Below are positions 11,211-23,500 of a DNA stretch of 64,000 bases, in pieces. Both the position numbers and the translations under genes were made by a program. Each line of letters begins with the position of its first letter. Position 1 is the stretch's first letter. Location: NCBI GenBank assembly GCA_030762175.1, contig CM060834.1, positions 30,694,501 through 30,758,500 on the forward strand. Direction: 5' to 3'. The DNA comes from Metallyticus violacea. Taxonomy: Eukaryota; Arthropoda; Insecta; Mantodea; Metallyticidae. Under the pieces are notes generated by a model. It saw only the letters and a list, made by a program, of their open reading frames with translations, was not told where the DNA came from and searched no databases.

Positions 11211-12423
11211 CCTTTTAAGTTGTTATAAAAATTTAAAAAGAAACAAACCAATGTATTACTGCTGCTTCGAAATAATCGCCTTTTAATATTGATACACTTT
11301 TGCATGCGTTCAAACCAATTCTCGAAAGACTTTTTCTTCTCTGATATTGGCTTAAAGAGATGGTTTTAAAGGCTTCAATAGCTTCTTGAGGTGATGAAAT
11401 TAGCTTCCCACGAAATTCTTTTGGCATTCGGGAACAAAAAAAGCCTGAAGCGATAAATCTGGTGAATACGGGCAATAAAAGACTAATTCAATGTTTTTCT
11501 CCTTCAAATAATCAATTGTTTGACGTGATGTGTGAGAGCTGGCATTGTCATGATGAAGGATGATGCGATGTTTTCGGTTGTTTTTCCTGATTTTGTCGAT
11601 GACCTCTGGCAAAAAAATTATTGTATACCATTCAGCATTAACTGTTCTTCGATTCTCTAAAGATGGTTACGACATGTGCAGTGTAATCGAAGAAACAAAC
11701 GATCAATTTCTTGGATGTGCTTCGTGAACGAACAACTTTTGTGGGATTCGGTTCATCTTGGAACACCCAAATAGTGTATTGTTGCGGTTCATACGAATAT
11801 ATCCAAGTTTCATCACCTATTATAATTTTGTATTCTGATTTTGCAGTTCTTCCATGGAAATTTTTGAGCATTTCATTAAACTAATTAACACGAGAGTTTT
11901 TCTGAGCTTCGGTCAAATTATGCGGAATCCATCGGGAACAGGTCTTCACAATTAAATGTTGATGCAAATTCAAATGTAATGTAGTCTTCGATATCTTAAG
12001 ATGCCTCTCTCTCACGTCACATGTCGATCTTCTTCAATCATGTTGCGCACAGCATTGATTGTTTTAATGACAATGGACTTTGGTCGACCTGCACGAAATT
12101 CATCACTGATGAAATTTTGCAAACCAAATGTAAACAGTCTTTTCTGATAGTCTTCATTATCAAAAGTTGAATGAAGCGATTCCATGGATTGCTGTTGAGT
12201 TAGGCCTTTATTAAAATGCTATAATATCATCTAACGAAAACCTTCAAGTAAAATTTCCATTTTTTCACAAAATTGCTTTGTTTAAAGGCCCACTCTAAAC
12301 AAACTACTCGATCAATTTCTAAGCTGCAACTTTTTTCACAATAACAAATGTCAATTATTTCGAAAATAGCAATGACATATCTCAAAAGCGTCACCTAGTG
12401 GTCATTTGTAACAACTTAAAATG
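11211..12423 (-). mobile_element. Near full-length mariner element with both TIRs
   Basis: A mariner-type DNA transposon of about 1.2 kb. Inverted termini are visible: TTTTAAGTTGTTATAAA at 11213-11229 and its complement at 12405-12421 match at 16 of 17 positions. A TA dinucleotide lies just outside the left end (11209-11210), as expected for mariner insertion; the right TA is not preserved. The transposase reading frame on the minus strand fills the interior. The outermost few bases of each end are uncertain. Confidence 0.8.
11233..12260 (-). pseudogene. Mariner transposase pseudogene (D34D type)
   Basis: Encodes a decayed cut-and-paste transposase. The start is taken at 12260 (ATG followed by EILLEGFR); the stop is at 11233. 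The total of about 342 codons is the normal mariner length. In order: an N-terminal helix-turn-helix region with GLTQQQSMESLHSTF and DEFRAGRPKS; a linker with RWIP and HNLTEAQK-like residues; GDETWIYSYEPQ carrying the first catalytic Asp; VFQDEPNPTKVVRSRS; ILHHDNASSHTS with the second catalytic Asp; and PYSPDL. The third Asp, expected 34 residues after the second, reads Gly in the frame that best fits the following residues (SGFF). The C-terminus has SPQEAIEAF and LKGDYFE. Several frameshifts and stops (for example TAG nine codons in, and TGA within the linker) show it is dead. The identification is firm; the subfamily is not assigned. Confidence 0.85.
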
Positions 12424-13904
12424 TTTCCTTTTTATTAGGTATTTATCTATGGTTAAAGAGGAAGTCAGACAAGTTGTAACATAGCATGAACAAACCATTC
12501 TAATGCTGAAGTTACCTATCGTTCTTTATAGAGGATCTTACAACATAAAAATTCAGTGGTATACAACGCACGTTTTTGATAAAAAAGTTACGTACATGAA
12601 AATGCCTCTCTTTTTTGTTGCACTATTTAAAATTGTTTACAACAATTAATATTTATATATAGTGGTATATATTCTAGATTTTTCAGAATATCTATTCAAT
12701 ATTTCAACATTTAATACCATGAATATCCTGAATATCCCATTCCTTATAAATCAAATAAATATTTTGCTGGAACTTCCTTTTGATAGTATTTTATTTAAAT
12801 CCTTAATTATGCCAAACGATTTTAGCCCAGAAAAAATATTTTCAAAAGAGTATATTATATCTTCTCTCAGCTGCTATTCAAGCTGCAACTATCAACATAT
12901 TTGTATGTATTCAAAACGTAAAGTAGAAAGCAAGGTAAACTATTCGATATTTACCACGCTTGCATCATTTTGAGAAACGAACGTTGCTGTCAGGAAGATG
13001 ATGACGCTGGTGATGAACTGTCCCTCCAGCAGGAACATCCATCATCCGTACAGTAGTCGACAGTTTCTTTTTTCTGTTGAAGAGGGAGCAGGCTTTCATT
13101 GCAGGGCATTTCATTATTCACAAGTTGGATCTCTCTATCCCACACTTGTGCGGCGCGGGTTTCCCGCACACTAATTCTTGAGCCCCGGCCCAGATCTCAT
13201 AAATGTTTATGAGGTACAACGCAGGCCATCCGAACTGCAGGAAAAAAAAACTATAAAGCGTTTCTTTCCTTTGTCACTTGAAAACGTTCAAGGCAGATGC
13301 GCACAATCTCACTCAGAAGGGTAGGCTAAAGGAACGAAAAATTGTTTAAAAACATTTTATTTTATAACTTTTGCCAGATCTTTTCTTAAAATTATGAAAG
13401 GGATAAAACGTTCCTCAGGAGCACGAAATCTATTTCTGAAGTCTTTCATGTGTACTAGGTCGTACAAAATTAAATATGATAGAGGTGACCTTGAATCTTG
13501 AAAGTAGTTTTTGTGAAGCTGTTACTATTATTTGGAATATTACAGTTATATTTTGAGATTTCCTGATTAAATAAGAACAATCTAAGTGCATTTATGAAAG
13601 CTATGGTTTAATAATTCAGTCTTTCTTAAATTCAATAAGAGACATTCTTAAGGATATGTTGAAGGAATTTCAGGATAGTACAAAACATAATTATCGAAGT
13701 GTTCATATAAAACTGTAATAACTCATGATGTTTTAAGTCTGCGTTTAACTGGCAAGGCTTTCACACTGCAGCACCACAATGGTCCTAACATACGATGCCA
13801 TATACTGGAAGAATGCTGATCTTTGCAGGTGAACGGGTAAAGATAGGTAAAAGTAAAGAACAGTGTTTTATTTTGGCAACTTTCTATGTTCTTCGGTTAC
13901 ATAG
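12424..13904. other. Mostly unrecognised
   Basis: AT-rich to 12950, then a GC-richer block (12970-13250) with the signal-peptide-like candidate, then AT-rich DNA. A 103-codon plus-strand open frame at 12662-12973 has no recognisable product. Confidence 0.4.
12955..13038 (-). other. Low-confidence signal-peptide exon candidate
   Basis: Minus strand: an ATG at 13038 opens 28 codons, MFLLEGQFITSVIIFLTATF then VSQNDASV, shaped like a signal peptide (hydrophobic core ITSVIIFLTATFVS), and runs to a possible donor GTG|GTAAAT at 12955. An earlier out-of-frame ATG nearby and the lack of a recognised partner exon weaken it. An upstream GC-rich block (13000-13250) with the palindrome-like CTCATAAATGTTTATGAG could be 5' UTR or unrelated. 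Confidence 0.2.
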
Positions 13905-14745
13905 CAGTATTGCAGACGTGCCTGTAGGTTTACTGGAAACCACCTATGGAGCACTAGCAAGATATACAATGATATATAGGCAGAAATCAACTGCGTACTT
14001 AGGTTCAGAGAGGACATGTTTTCCAAAAGGAATTTTGGGGCTGAGGAAGGGCTCAACAAATTGCGCAATTAAGAGGGAATTCAGGGTCTATAGCGAGACC
14101 ATAGAATTAAAATAGAGTAGTGAAATACTGGCTGAATATTATTCATGAAAACTACACTTTAATTAAAGCATTGTGCTATCATGAAAAACTGGGGATGGGA
14201 GGGACAAGACATGAGCACCCAAATTAAGAAAACGACTAGAAGCAATAGGGCGGGGCTCCATTTGGATAATAGAAAAATCGGATGGAGGAGGGTTAAGAAC
14301 CGCTTTGGGATATGGACAGGCAGTAGACAACTGCGCAATGCAGAGGGATGATTTTGCTAGTAGTACGATCGGGACTAAAATATGAATGGGGGATGGAATA
14401 GTACATCAAACTCACTAGACAGGGACTCAACTGGCTGAGACGAGGGGCATGACAGATTATCAAGTTCACTAACAAATATGAGCGGAAAGGATGGGGAATC
14501 ATGAACCATTTACTGGCCGAATGTAAAGGTGACAATGACTGCAGGGAAAAGTATCTACCACACTTCTTTACAGGTTCGAACAGAGGGAAATGATCATGCT
14601 GGTATCTACTGGCAGGGAAGTAGATACATTTCTGATGAAAGTGAGACGTTCAGGTGTGACAAGGCTAACAACTCGGAAAGGAGTTGGGAGAAACAAATTG
14701 ATCGAATCCATCTGTGTGTCATTCTAATGAGATGTAATACTATTT
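13905..14745 (+). pseudogene. LINE 3'-end relic, family copy 2
   Basis: A diverged second copy of the element at 4.1-5.2 kb. Blocks line up in the same order and spacing: TTYGALARYT against TYGAKIWGWE, FPKGILGLRK against FLKGILRDGR, RVYSETIE against AYSESTGC, the nucleotide pair aatactggctgaatattatt against agtattggttacgaattgtt, and a terminal MNHLLAECKG against WEHILAYCKG. Both copies lack the 5' part of the ORF. An AT-rich tail follows to about 14880. Confidence 0.5.
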
Positions 14746-16749
14746 TATATGCATTTTAATATTTTTCAAAAATATATTATATTTATTTTATTCTATTTTA
14801 TTTTTATTTGTATCTTATTTCATTATTGAACAAATTTATAGCTTATTGTGAAATATATAATATAATATATTGTACTAAATCAAACAAACCTAGTGTATTA
14901 TAGAAGCATGTTGGACCAGTACGCCTGTTGAAGTTGATTTGTTTATTGTTTTATATTGTATTGGTGCCTTTTACTATTTTTCGAAATAGACATTGAAGGT
15001 ACAAACATTTGCGCTAGTGTATAATTTTTTTTTTCATTCTCTGATGATAAAGAATGGCATTCTGCTCGTTGGTCTTTTTATCAGCTAGTCTCTCTCTGTA
15101 AAGAGCATTTTGTTAAATAGACAAAAATAAAATAACGTGCATCTCCAACTGATTCAGCATCATATGTCTATTCTTTCGCAACCTTTCACCAAAGATTGTG
15201 ACTTATTGAGTGGATATCACTTCCTTTGGGCAAAAAAACACAATACCCCTGTGAATATTAAACGTTTCTATATTACTCCAAAAGGAAAACTGTTACTGCA
15301 CTAACTTGAACCCATGACCACTTGTTCCATACCTTTGCTATTTTGTCCTTGGCTGTGCAAGATTGTATTTCACTCACTCGTGCACTTGTACGCCGTCTAA
15401 CGGTGAGACTACAAACAAATGGATACATAAATTGCAGAGAGCTGCATTCCATGGTTTTCGAATAATAATATAGAACAGCTTACTTTTTGACTTGCCCTTA
15501 TACAATCCAAAACAAAGATGACATTTTATGTAAATATCAGTAGAACAAGTTTAATTCCTGGTTAGACTAAATCTCCCATTTACGAGCTTATCTCGTAAAA
15601 TGCCACTCAAGTGTCCAAAATAGCAAACCTGAAGACTTTTGCTCGACAGTAACGAAGCTTGGGAAAACCTCGTCCAGGAGTGAAGAAAGGGCAAGGTTTG
15701 GGCAAGAAACTCACCTTCTTTTAGAAAGAAGGAAGGAATCCATCCCTGGGAATCGATATCCCTGCTCAGAGACGAGATGTCAGTGTAAATACCTTCCCAC
15801 CTGTCAGAAGATACGAGCAATATCGCTATCCCCTCCACTTGCCTTCCATCCGCACAGGAAACTCTGTTTCCTCTAGCACAGATCAATGTCAAAAGTGTAC
15901 TTTGTTCCAAGTCGGCTTGAAATTTCAGAATACAAAATATATTCTTGTTGTACATAATGCATACGAATTCTGTAGCATTCCAGTTATCTAGCAGATGGAG
16001 GGAATAAAAGTTGTATATCATGCGACTTTTTATAAACTTAATTACTTAAACATTCTGTGCTATGCTAAAATATAAGTGGACAAGCAAACTTTCAAACTCA
16101 TAAGATATTATCTTAAATGCATTAAAAGCGACACAAAGAGTATCACTAAATTGCATTTTTCAGCACACTAGAACTATTTTATTATCTATATAATTCATTT
16201 TATTGATTAACATTAACAACTGAAGCCGCAAGTTCCATAACAGTCCCATTTTTGGCACTATATTGACCTATATAATTATATCACTTACACTGTGAGCTCT
16301 ATCGCGTGACATTCATACAACAACTTTCTGATATATTGAGTTTCGTAAGCGCGCAAGTCCTGCATTGTTCTGAAAAGCAGGCACGAATCATGAATTTAAA
16401 CAGAAATAATATTGTTAATTATTTCAGTTATGTAACTGATCATGATAGATGTGTATTGTATACCAAAAATAGGCATTTGTACGTACATGCCATGTGACCA
16501 GAACTAAGTAAACATACATATAGACAGCTGATGCTAGGATAGACAACATGCAAAAGTACTCTCACAAAAATGTTTATTTTTTTTAAATTCAGAATTGTAA
16601 GACAGTTTCTTCAAAAGCTAAGATGCTATTCCTAATACTAAAAACGAGAAAACATTGACATGTTACAGAATAATTGAATACATATAAAATATAACAGCAA
16701 GTAAAATATCATTACAGAAACAGTCATAATCAAATGAAAGTTATATTTC
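14746..16749. other. No recognised gene apart from one unknown open frame
   Basis: A very AT-rich LINE tail to about 14880, then ordinary AT-rich sequence and the unrecognised open frame at 15.5-16.0 kb. Confidence 0.4.
15551..16021 (-). other. Unrecognised 156-codon open frame
   Basis: The longest open frame in the window by codon count. It contains LICARGNRVSCADGRQVEGI and DSQGWIPSFFLKEGEF. I recognise no family. GAAG|GTATTT within it could be a splice donor. It may be chance or part of an old repeat. Confidence 0.15.
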
Positions 16750-16760
16750 ATGAAACTAAC

Positions 16761-17056
16761 GTCGGTCCTGGTGGTGTAGTGGTAACCATAGTTGTCTTCT
16801 AAACCCAAGATCGTGGGTTCAAACCCCACCAGGATCGATGGATTATTTCCAGCGTAAAAATCCTAAGTATGGCTTCCTTCGGAAGCGATGTAAAACCGTG
16901 GGTCCCGTGTCGTACATTTACGGCGCGAAAAAGGACCTCAAGCCTGAAAAAAGATACCTCTGAGCAAAATTTGTCGGCCGTTTCACGCTCGGATATGAAT
17001 AGGACGCTGATGACCTGAGATGTTAAAGAGCGTCCATAAATAAAAGAAGAAAAAAA
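16761..17056 (+). mobile_element. SINE-A copy 1, intact tRNA-derived SINE
   Basis: A 296-bp retroposon with an 11-bp target duplication, ATGAAACTAAC, at 16750-16760 and 17057-17067. The head is tRNA-like: box A TGGTGTAGTGG (16772-16782) and box B GGTTCAAACCC near 16817-16827, the internal RNA polymerase III promoter. The body contains a conserved hairpin GCTTCCTTCGGAAGC, then TGGGTCCCGTGTCGTACATT, CCTCTGAGCAAAATTTGTCG and GACCTGAGATGTTAAAGAGC. It ends in TAAATAAAA plus an A-rich tail. It would be mobilised by a LINE; which one is unknown. This is the best preserved of four copies. Confidence 0.88.
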
Positions 17057-17067
17057 ATGAAACTAAC

Positions 17068-20000
17068 CTGGAGAAAGATTACAAAAGTTAATAATCCAGG
17101 GATATTTAAAAATATCGTTTAATTTCGTCTGATATTTCAAAAATTTCTGGATCAGAACGGTAAGGATTATGTTCCCAGTGTTCATAATTCAGTAAGTGAA
17201 ATGTGAGATTAGCTAAGCCGAAGAGAAGTACAGTTAACTGTAGTTGTAACTTGTATGACATTGAGAAAATAAAGATCAAATGTATGCAAAATGCCTCGGC
17301 TTTTTTATTTCTAATCATTGTTGCACGAAAAATGATAAATCTCTCTTTGAATGCAAGTTAGTGTTTGAAATGTTACAATTAATGAATTTCATAATAACAC
17401 AAATCCAGCATTTTTATGAATTTCTTACATATCATCAATGTTTTAATATTTGCAAACATTTTGTAGTTAAGGAAAATATTATTAGAAAAATATCTCTATT
17501 TCTAAGTTATAATTATTGAGAAATATTCTGTTTTTATTATTTTACCCAAAATCTATTCAACCGAACTCGAATGATCATGAAAGTTGTGACTTGAATATAC
17601 TTTGAACTCTAAAAATTATAGTAATATATCTCAAGGTCAAAACACATACCACTGAGGCGAATTCTTCTTTTGCTGACGCAAGTTCAAACATGTTTTTTTC
17701 GCATCACCACTGTAATATTTTTGTAATAATAGTGCAAGAATTTTTATATCACTCTTTTATACACTTAATATCGCCTGATGACTCGTTAGTGTTGAACACA
17801 AACTAAATGTGTCATTCATTCTTCAACACTCCTACACAGCTTTACCCTTCACAAAAATTCCATGAACAGACAGGTTAAAATGTTTATATGTTACAGAAAA
17901 AATGTGTTAATAACGACATATATGCTGACTAAATAAAAACTTCTACATTACTGTTTGGCCAAATTCATGAAAAAATCTATAGTTTTTTAAATTTTATTTA
18001 AGATTGATTATAAACATTCATCCGACTTCTGGCAACTGAATATTTTCTGAAATTGAAACAAATGACCGTCACCGTCCATAAAACTCAAGGTCCACCTTAT
18101 TGCAGCGACCAGCTTTTGGTGTGGTGACCACTATAAAACATACACATTTTCCTCCTGCCTTCCATATGGATTTGACATTGACACATAGCTTCAAAACTGC
18201 TCCACGTCAAGCAAGAGCAAAAAGTGCTATTTTTAATGAATTTTTACGAGGCAAGCCCTAATCTTCAAATGAAATCCAAAATTATTAGGGAAAACTTTTC
18301 TGTTATGGTGCCGAAGATGTATTTCTCAGGCAGCGAAGCGCCTTTTAATGCTATAAGATTGAGCCTACCAAAATTATTATATTAATTTTTATTTTCGAAT
18401 CTAACCAGTGCGTGTCTGTGATGTAGATAGCAGATCTCCAATAATACGGTCGAAGGCTCAGCCTGACTTCTGCAAGCGTAGTGGTGACTTTTCACATCAT
18501 TCACAGAGTTTCATGAAGTTCTGGTTACTGTGAAAGCTAGCCTTGTCTGCGCCCTTTGACTGACTGCATTCTTCTGCGTTTTCTAGAACATAATATTCGA
18601 CAGAGAGACCGGGATCCAGACGATATCAATTTAAAATATGGTATTTCGCTAAATTTAGTTATATTTGGTAATATGGGATGATGTAATTCTTTTAATTACA
18701 TTTAATGTTACTTTTAATGTAACTCAGATTACTAAATTGCCTTAATTTATATTAGTTTACTCAAGATCATAAACCGCACGATAGATTAACAACCCTTCAT
18801 TTTAATTGTTTTCTCTCCAGTTTTAAGTAATTGTTAAATGCAACGAAACGGCACGATATCTTACAAAGAGAAAGGAATGTTTTAAAAAGGTCGGTAAAAT
18901 GTCAAAAGGAATTGATGTATTTTCCCTAAGGATTGAGCTTATATAGGTACAAACAGTACACAGAGAATCCATCCGACTGAACTTAAAACTGAGACATGCT
19001 CTGCGGAATGCAATTGATGCTCTTAGGTACTAATAATATATTATTGTTACGTACCGTGTGACACCTTTAACTACCTTAAAGGAAGTACCAATAAGGACCC
19101 GTATCTCAACCCCCCAGGATACTGGCCGTTCGATATCTCCCTCACCTCATTCGTCTCTCCAGGAGGTGTGTCACTAGAGGCGTAGGCACGAACGGCCAGC
19201 TTTTGAGCACGGCTGAAGTATGAAAATGTCATCCGTCCCTACCAATCCAATCTAACAAGCAAACGATTCGAAAGAATATTTGTGCTGTCCGCCGGCCAAC
19301 AACTAACAATTTATGACTCATTCTCAGGGCAATGATTTTTACAGCGGAAGAACTCATGTCCTTGTTAAAAGGTGGACAAAACTTATATTGAACAATGAAT
19401 GATAATCATTAAAGGTGAGACTGTATATATTGTGTGAATTTAACTTATCAATTAAAAGAAGGAAAAAATAGAAGACATTGCTTTCTGACCCACCCTAATC
19501 TACCACACAAAATTCTTTTATTGATTCTGTTAAACAGCAAATATAAATTTCGAAATTTAGAGCTTATAAAATATTCCGCTTTCTCGTGTTTAAAATTTTC
19601 ATTTTAGTGAGAAATGGTTATTTTTATAATAACAAAACATAAGTTTAACTGAAATAAAAGTTTATCCTGAAATATTATACGATCACAACGAGCCTGTTTA
19701 CAAAGCTCCTAAATACGAAGATTACAACATTGTAAGTAAAACACATTTCTATCTAAGAAACAGTTTACTCTAGAACCAGTATTATATTACATTCCTATAT
19801 AAAATCCCAGGTCATATTTATCAACCTTTTCCCTTACTTCAGATGTTCACTGAATACTCAATTGCAGCATTGTTTTTATTAATGTTAGTTAACGAGCGTC
19901 TTATTGCATGAAATATTACTTCTTTTATTGCAAATATGCTTTTCTATGAATACTTCTATAGTTTGAGGAAGAGGTCGAAATCGATACTGAAACAAGGCTT

Positions 20001-20375
20001 ACAAACGCTATTCCTACTATCTATCGCCTATTCACTTCCAGCAGAGACTGATCCAACTGCATAAGGGTGCTGCAGTGTCAGGGTGATCTGTGAATGACTT
20101 ATCCTCCACTTTTCGAAACGCGCACACAGTCCTATATTGCAAGGCACCATTGCCACATTATTTTTATAGACTCTGATGGCATTTTTACTTTCCACGCCGC
20201 ACCTCAATTTTGATTCTTTAGAAAGGCGTTTTTGACACCACTCTGTAACCTTCTCAACAGCAGTTTAAATTCTGGATACACATTTCAGCCGGTCGGTAGT
20301 TAGACCCCGCGTTGCCGCCGGCATTTTCGCTCAAGAGCTTTACAGTTTTAAAACTAAAGTACAACATATTAAATA
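17068..20375. other. No recognised gene
   Basis: AT-rich throughout, except for GC-rich islands at 18430-18610 and 19060-19330 (the latter with the 11-bp inverted repeat). No protein family was recognised on either strand. Confidence 0.5.
19122..19199. repeat. 11-bp perfect inverted repeat in GC-rich block
   Basis: CTGGCCGTTCG at 19122-19132 pairs with CGAACGGCCAG at 19189-19199. The block is GC-rich relative to its flanks; nature unknown. Confidence 0.6.
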
Positions 20376-20590
20376 TCAGAATTTGGTTCTCACCCGTCTT
20401 ACAGTAAGTGCTGAAAAAGTTGCCAATTTTTTCTGACACAAGATCCACACCTTCACAGAATCATCTTTAATCACAGAACCTGTGCAGTTAAACTTCTCTA
20501 CTAGCTTTAATATTTTTCGTATTGGAATCGGGCAGGCAGAAAATTTACATCTCAATGCCTGTCTTGATCTGCCACACAAAATTCTGTACC
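20376..20590 (-). pseudogene. Possible DUF4817-like transposase N-terminal fragment
   Basis: Minus-strand CPIPIRKILKLVEKFNCTGSV resembles the second helix-turn-helix of DUF4817-type transposases (compare VPGRETVRCVVNKFRTTGSL in the relic at 50.9 kb). The preceding QALRCKFSA could be the end of the first helix set. Downstream minus-strand frames to about 20040 show no certain catalytic block. Short and degenerate. Confidence 0.4.
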
Positions 20591-23500
20591 AGATATATAC
20601 CTTGAATATTAATGTATGACTAACGCAGGAAATGTCTCACCGTTATACTATTTAATGAAATCACGCTCTCGATTGCACAACACAACTGCCCTACTCTGTT
20701 TAAATCCCGCTCGCAACTGACTGGTAGAGATAGTGCTTATTTAATAATAATAATAATAATAACAACACTCTTTTATGCCATGACTATATATGTAACAACC
20801 TGAATAAAAAGATACAGTTTAAGGATTACACAATAAATACTATATTATAAAATTCATAAATCTTACATAATGGTTTACCATCGATCTTTTATGAGTTCAG
20901 GGCCAAACATTGTATTCTACATGGCAAGTTATAAAATATATAGTCCATATATACAAAACTATATCTTTTTGCTATTGCTGTTACATTTATTTATATAAAT
21001 ATTCTCTCCATTTCTAGTGAGATAATTATGACAATATGAACATTTCATGCCCTATTTTGAATTAGTCCTTACATACAAGAAACAAGAAAATATGTACATA
21101 TGGTAAAGAAAGTATGCCCATTTCAAGGAATAAGATATTCTCAGAGGAAGTGCTTTACTCTGTAAAATAAGCAGTTTACTAGCTGCAGAATGGTTGCCCC
21201 ACAAGAGTGTGCCAGATTTTTAAGTGACTGTAAATTTTTTCATAGTACACCAAAATTCATGAATCTTTACTCATAGTTTTACTACGAATATGAATCTTAT
21301 ATATATCTTTGGTTATTACTTCACAATATTGCAATGCATTGTAATAACTTCTTTTTATGATAAATTATTTAAAAACGACTCTTTAAACTTGATTTGTATT
21401 AATTATTATAATTCTAACATGCATGATTTGAGTTACAGCGTTCTAAACTAACCAGAATTGGAATAACTGAAGTGTTATTCCAATTCTGCGCCACTATATT
21501 TGTTTGTTAGTGGAACAATTAAAGCAACGTGATAATTGATGTTTTAAACATGTGTATTGATCTCTTGCATGTAAATATTTAATCGTTCTTAAATAATTAA
21601 GTATGCAACATGGAATTAAGTAAAAACACAATCATCCTACACATAAACAGGAAAAATTTAAACAATTAAACAACGTTTTTCTAACGTTGGTATTCACGCG
21701 CTCATTCTGGCAATACTGTAGTTCATTTGGGACCATTTATATAAATTTTATTTACAAGCAATTACAGGTCTGTCTTTAAGGCAGATGTTGTATGTATCTT
21801 TATCAGCAGAGTTGAGTGCATTAAATTACAACAGTTTTCGTGTACGATTTCAAAAGCCGGAAATTTATGTATAATTATCTTTGTAGGAACTCATCAAATG
21901 CAGGTAGTTAAAACATTACCAACTAGAGATCAAAAGAGGCCCCATTTTCTGTGGGGACGGTGCCTTTTACTTTTTTTTCCTACACAAAGAGCAGCTCCAG
22001 GCAAATTATCAGAGAAGCCATGAACTCAGCTTTGTAAGCGGGAAATGAAGGCAACTGTTCTACTAAATTAATTTAATATCTCAACCCCATTTCATTCCTA
22101 AGATATCAACATTAATCAATGAAAGTGTTCTAGATATCATTTACAATTTACTCTTTGTAGAGTCTAGGTTTAAAACCAGAAAAGACAAAAAGCACGGCAC
22201 GCTGGGAATGCTTAAAAACGTGTAAACATAGCAATTTTTTTCATTAAGAATAGTTCAAGGTGCACATAACATTGCATCTTGAAAAATATTATTTTTAAAT
22301 CAGTATTATTTTAAAGGTATGAGTTTTTATCCCAAGTCGTTATAACTTACTCAATAACAGCTTTATTTCAAGATACAAGGTCTAAAATATGTATATGTGC
22401 GGGTGACAGAAAGTCTGCAATAAATATAGTACGGTTTGTTGCTTAAGTCATTTCTAGCATACATAAAATAAACGCTTAAAAAGAAAGGCAAATTACTCAC
22501 GCATATTAAGCAAAGAGAAGCTGGAAATGCCTCTCTTTGTTGTTCAAACATTTCTGACACCTGCTTAGGAAATTGCTCATTACACTCTGCAGTTCCCTCC
22601 GAGAAATTGCAGCAATTTCTTGACGAATGTTAGTTTTAAGTTTATGTCGAAAATAAATACTTTTTACCAATGCTTTACAGAAAAGTAGATTTGTCAAGAC
22701 GTTTAATATCACTGGGAGAAAATGCTTCTTTAGTTAAACATTTTATCACTGCTATGTATTCAGTTCTGAACATTATGTTGCATATGCAACGTGCTCAACT
22801 TAAATGAGCTTCTGAAAGTAAATTAATTGACGTGGAAATATAATTTATAGGTCGTTATTGTGAAACTGTTGTTTTTAAATTACTTGATACGTCACAGAAA
22901 GTGATTCTAGTCACATGTATTGTGTTGCAACGAATGGGATTTTCTCAGTGTCTGTTAAAAACTTCAACGAGTATTAGGGGAATTTTCACAAAGTGTCACA
23001 ATTGTGCTAGCCCACAATCAAAACGGGATCAGCATTCCTGCGAATCTCTGCACTTTCACTAAGAAACTGTCTTGCTATTAAAAGCAGGAACCTCTGAGTA
23101 TTTATGTGTTAGTAGAAAGCAGGCTAACAATGCTGTGTTGGCATAATGTACTTTAATATGAGAGAAATCCACCTGCAATGTTTGTCGACACAGTGCAGCG
23201 TCTGCACAGCTTGTTTGCAGAAGTGCACAGTGTCCAAAGGAACCTGCGTGGCCTGTTTGAAGATTAATGGACTGCCAGTCCCATACCGAGAGATCGTTGC
23301 ATCCGTCACACACATTTTTAGTCTACCATCCAGACTAAATTTTCCTCTTAGCCATAAATCAAAGTAAGTTCACATTCATAAAAATTAACATTCTTCATGT
23401 TTCGACTTTTTATTCATCATTTCATAGCAATTTGGGGAAAAATTTTGTAAAACCTAGTTTATTCCCAGGGATTTTGTTCATTTCGAATGGTTTTTACTCA

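Noticed and set aside
16761..16835. A genuine tRNA gene
   Set aside because: Boxes A and B are good, but the sequence continues into a 220-bp body repeated elsewhere in the window with target duplications, so it is a SINE head.
23059..23313. Minus-strand frame with CNDLSVWDWQS
   Set aside because: Overlaps other open frames on both strands and matches nothing; likely chance.
23146..23367. Cys-rich plus-strand frame (CLSTQCSVCTACLQKCTVSKG) resembling a small disulfide-rich protein
   Set aside because: Two minus-strand frames over the same bases are also open, there is no signal peptide or splice context, and the cysteine spacing fits no family I know.
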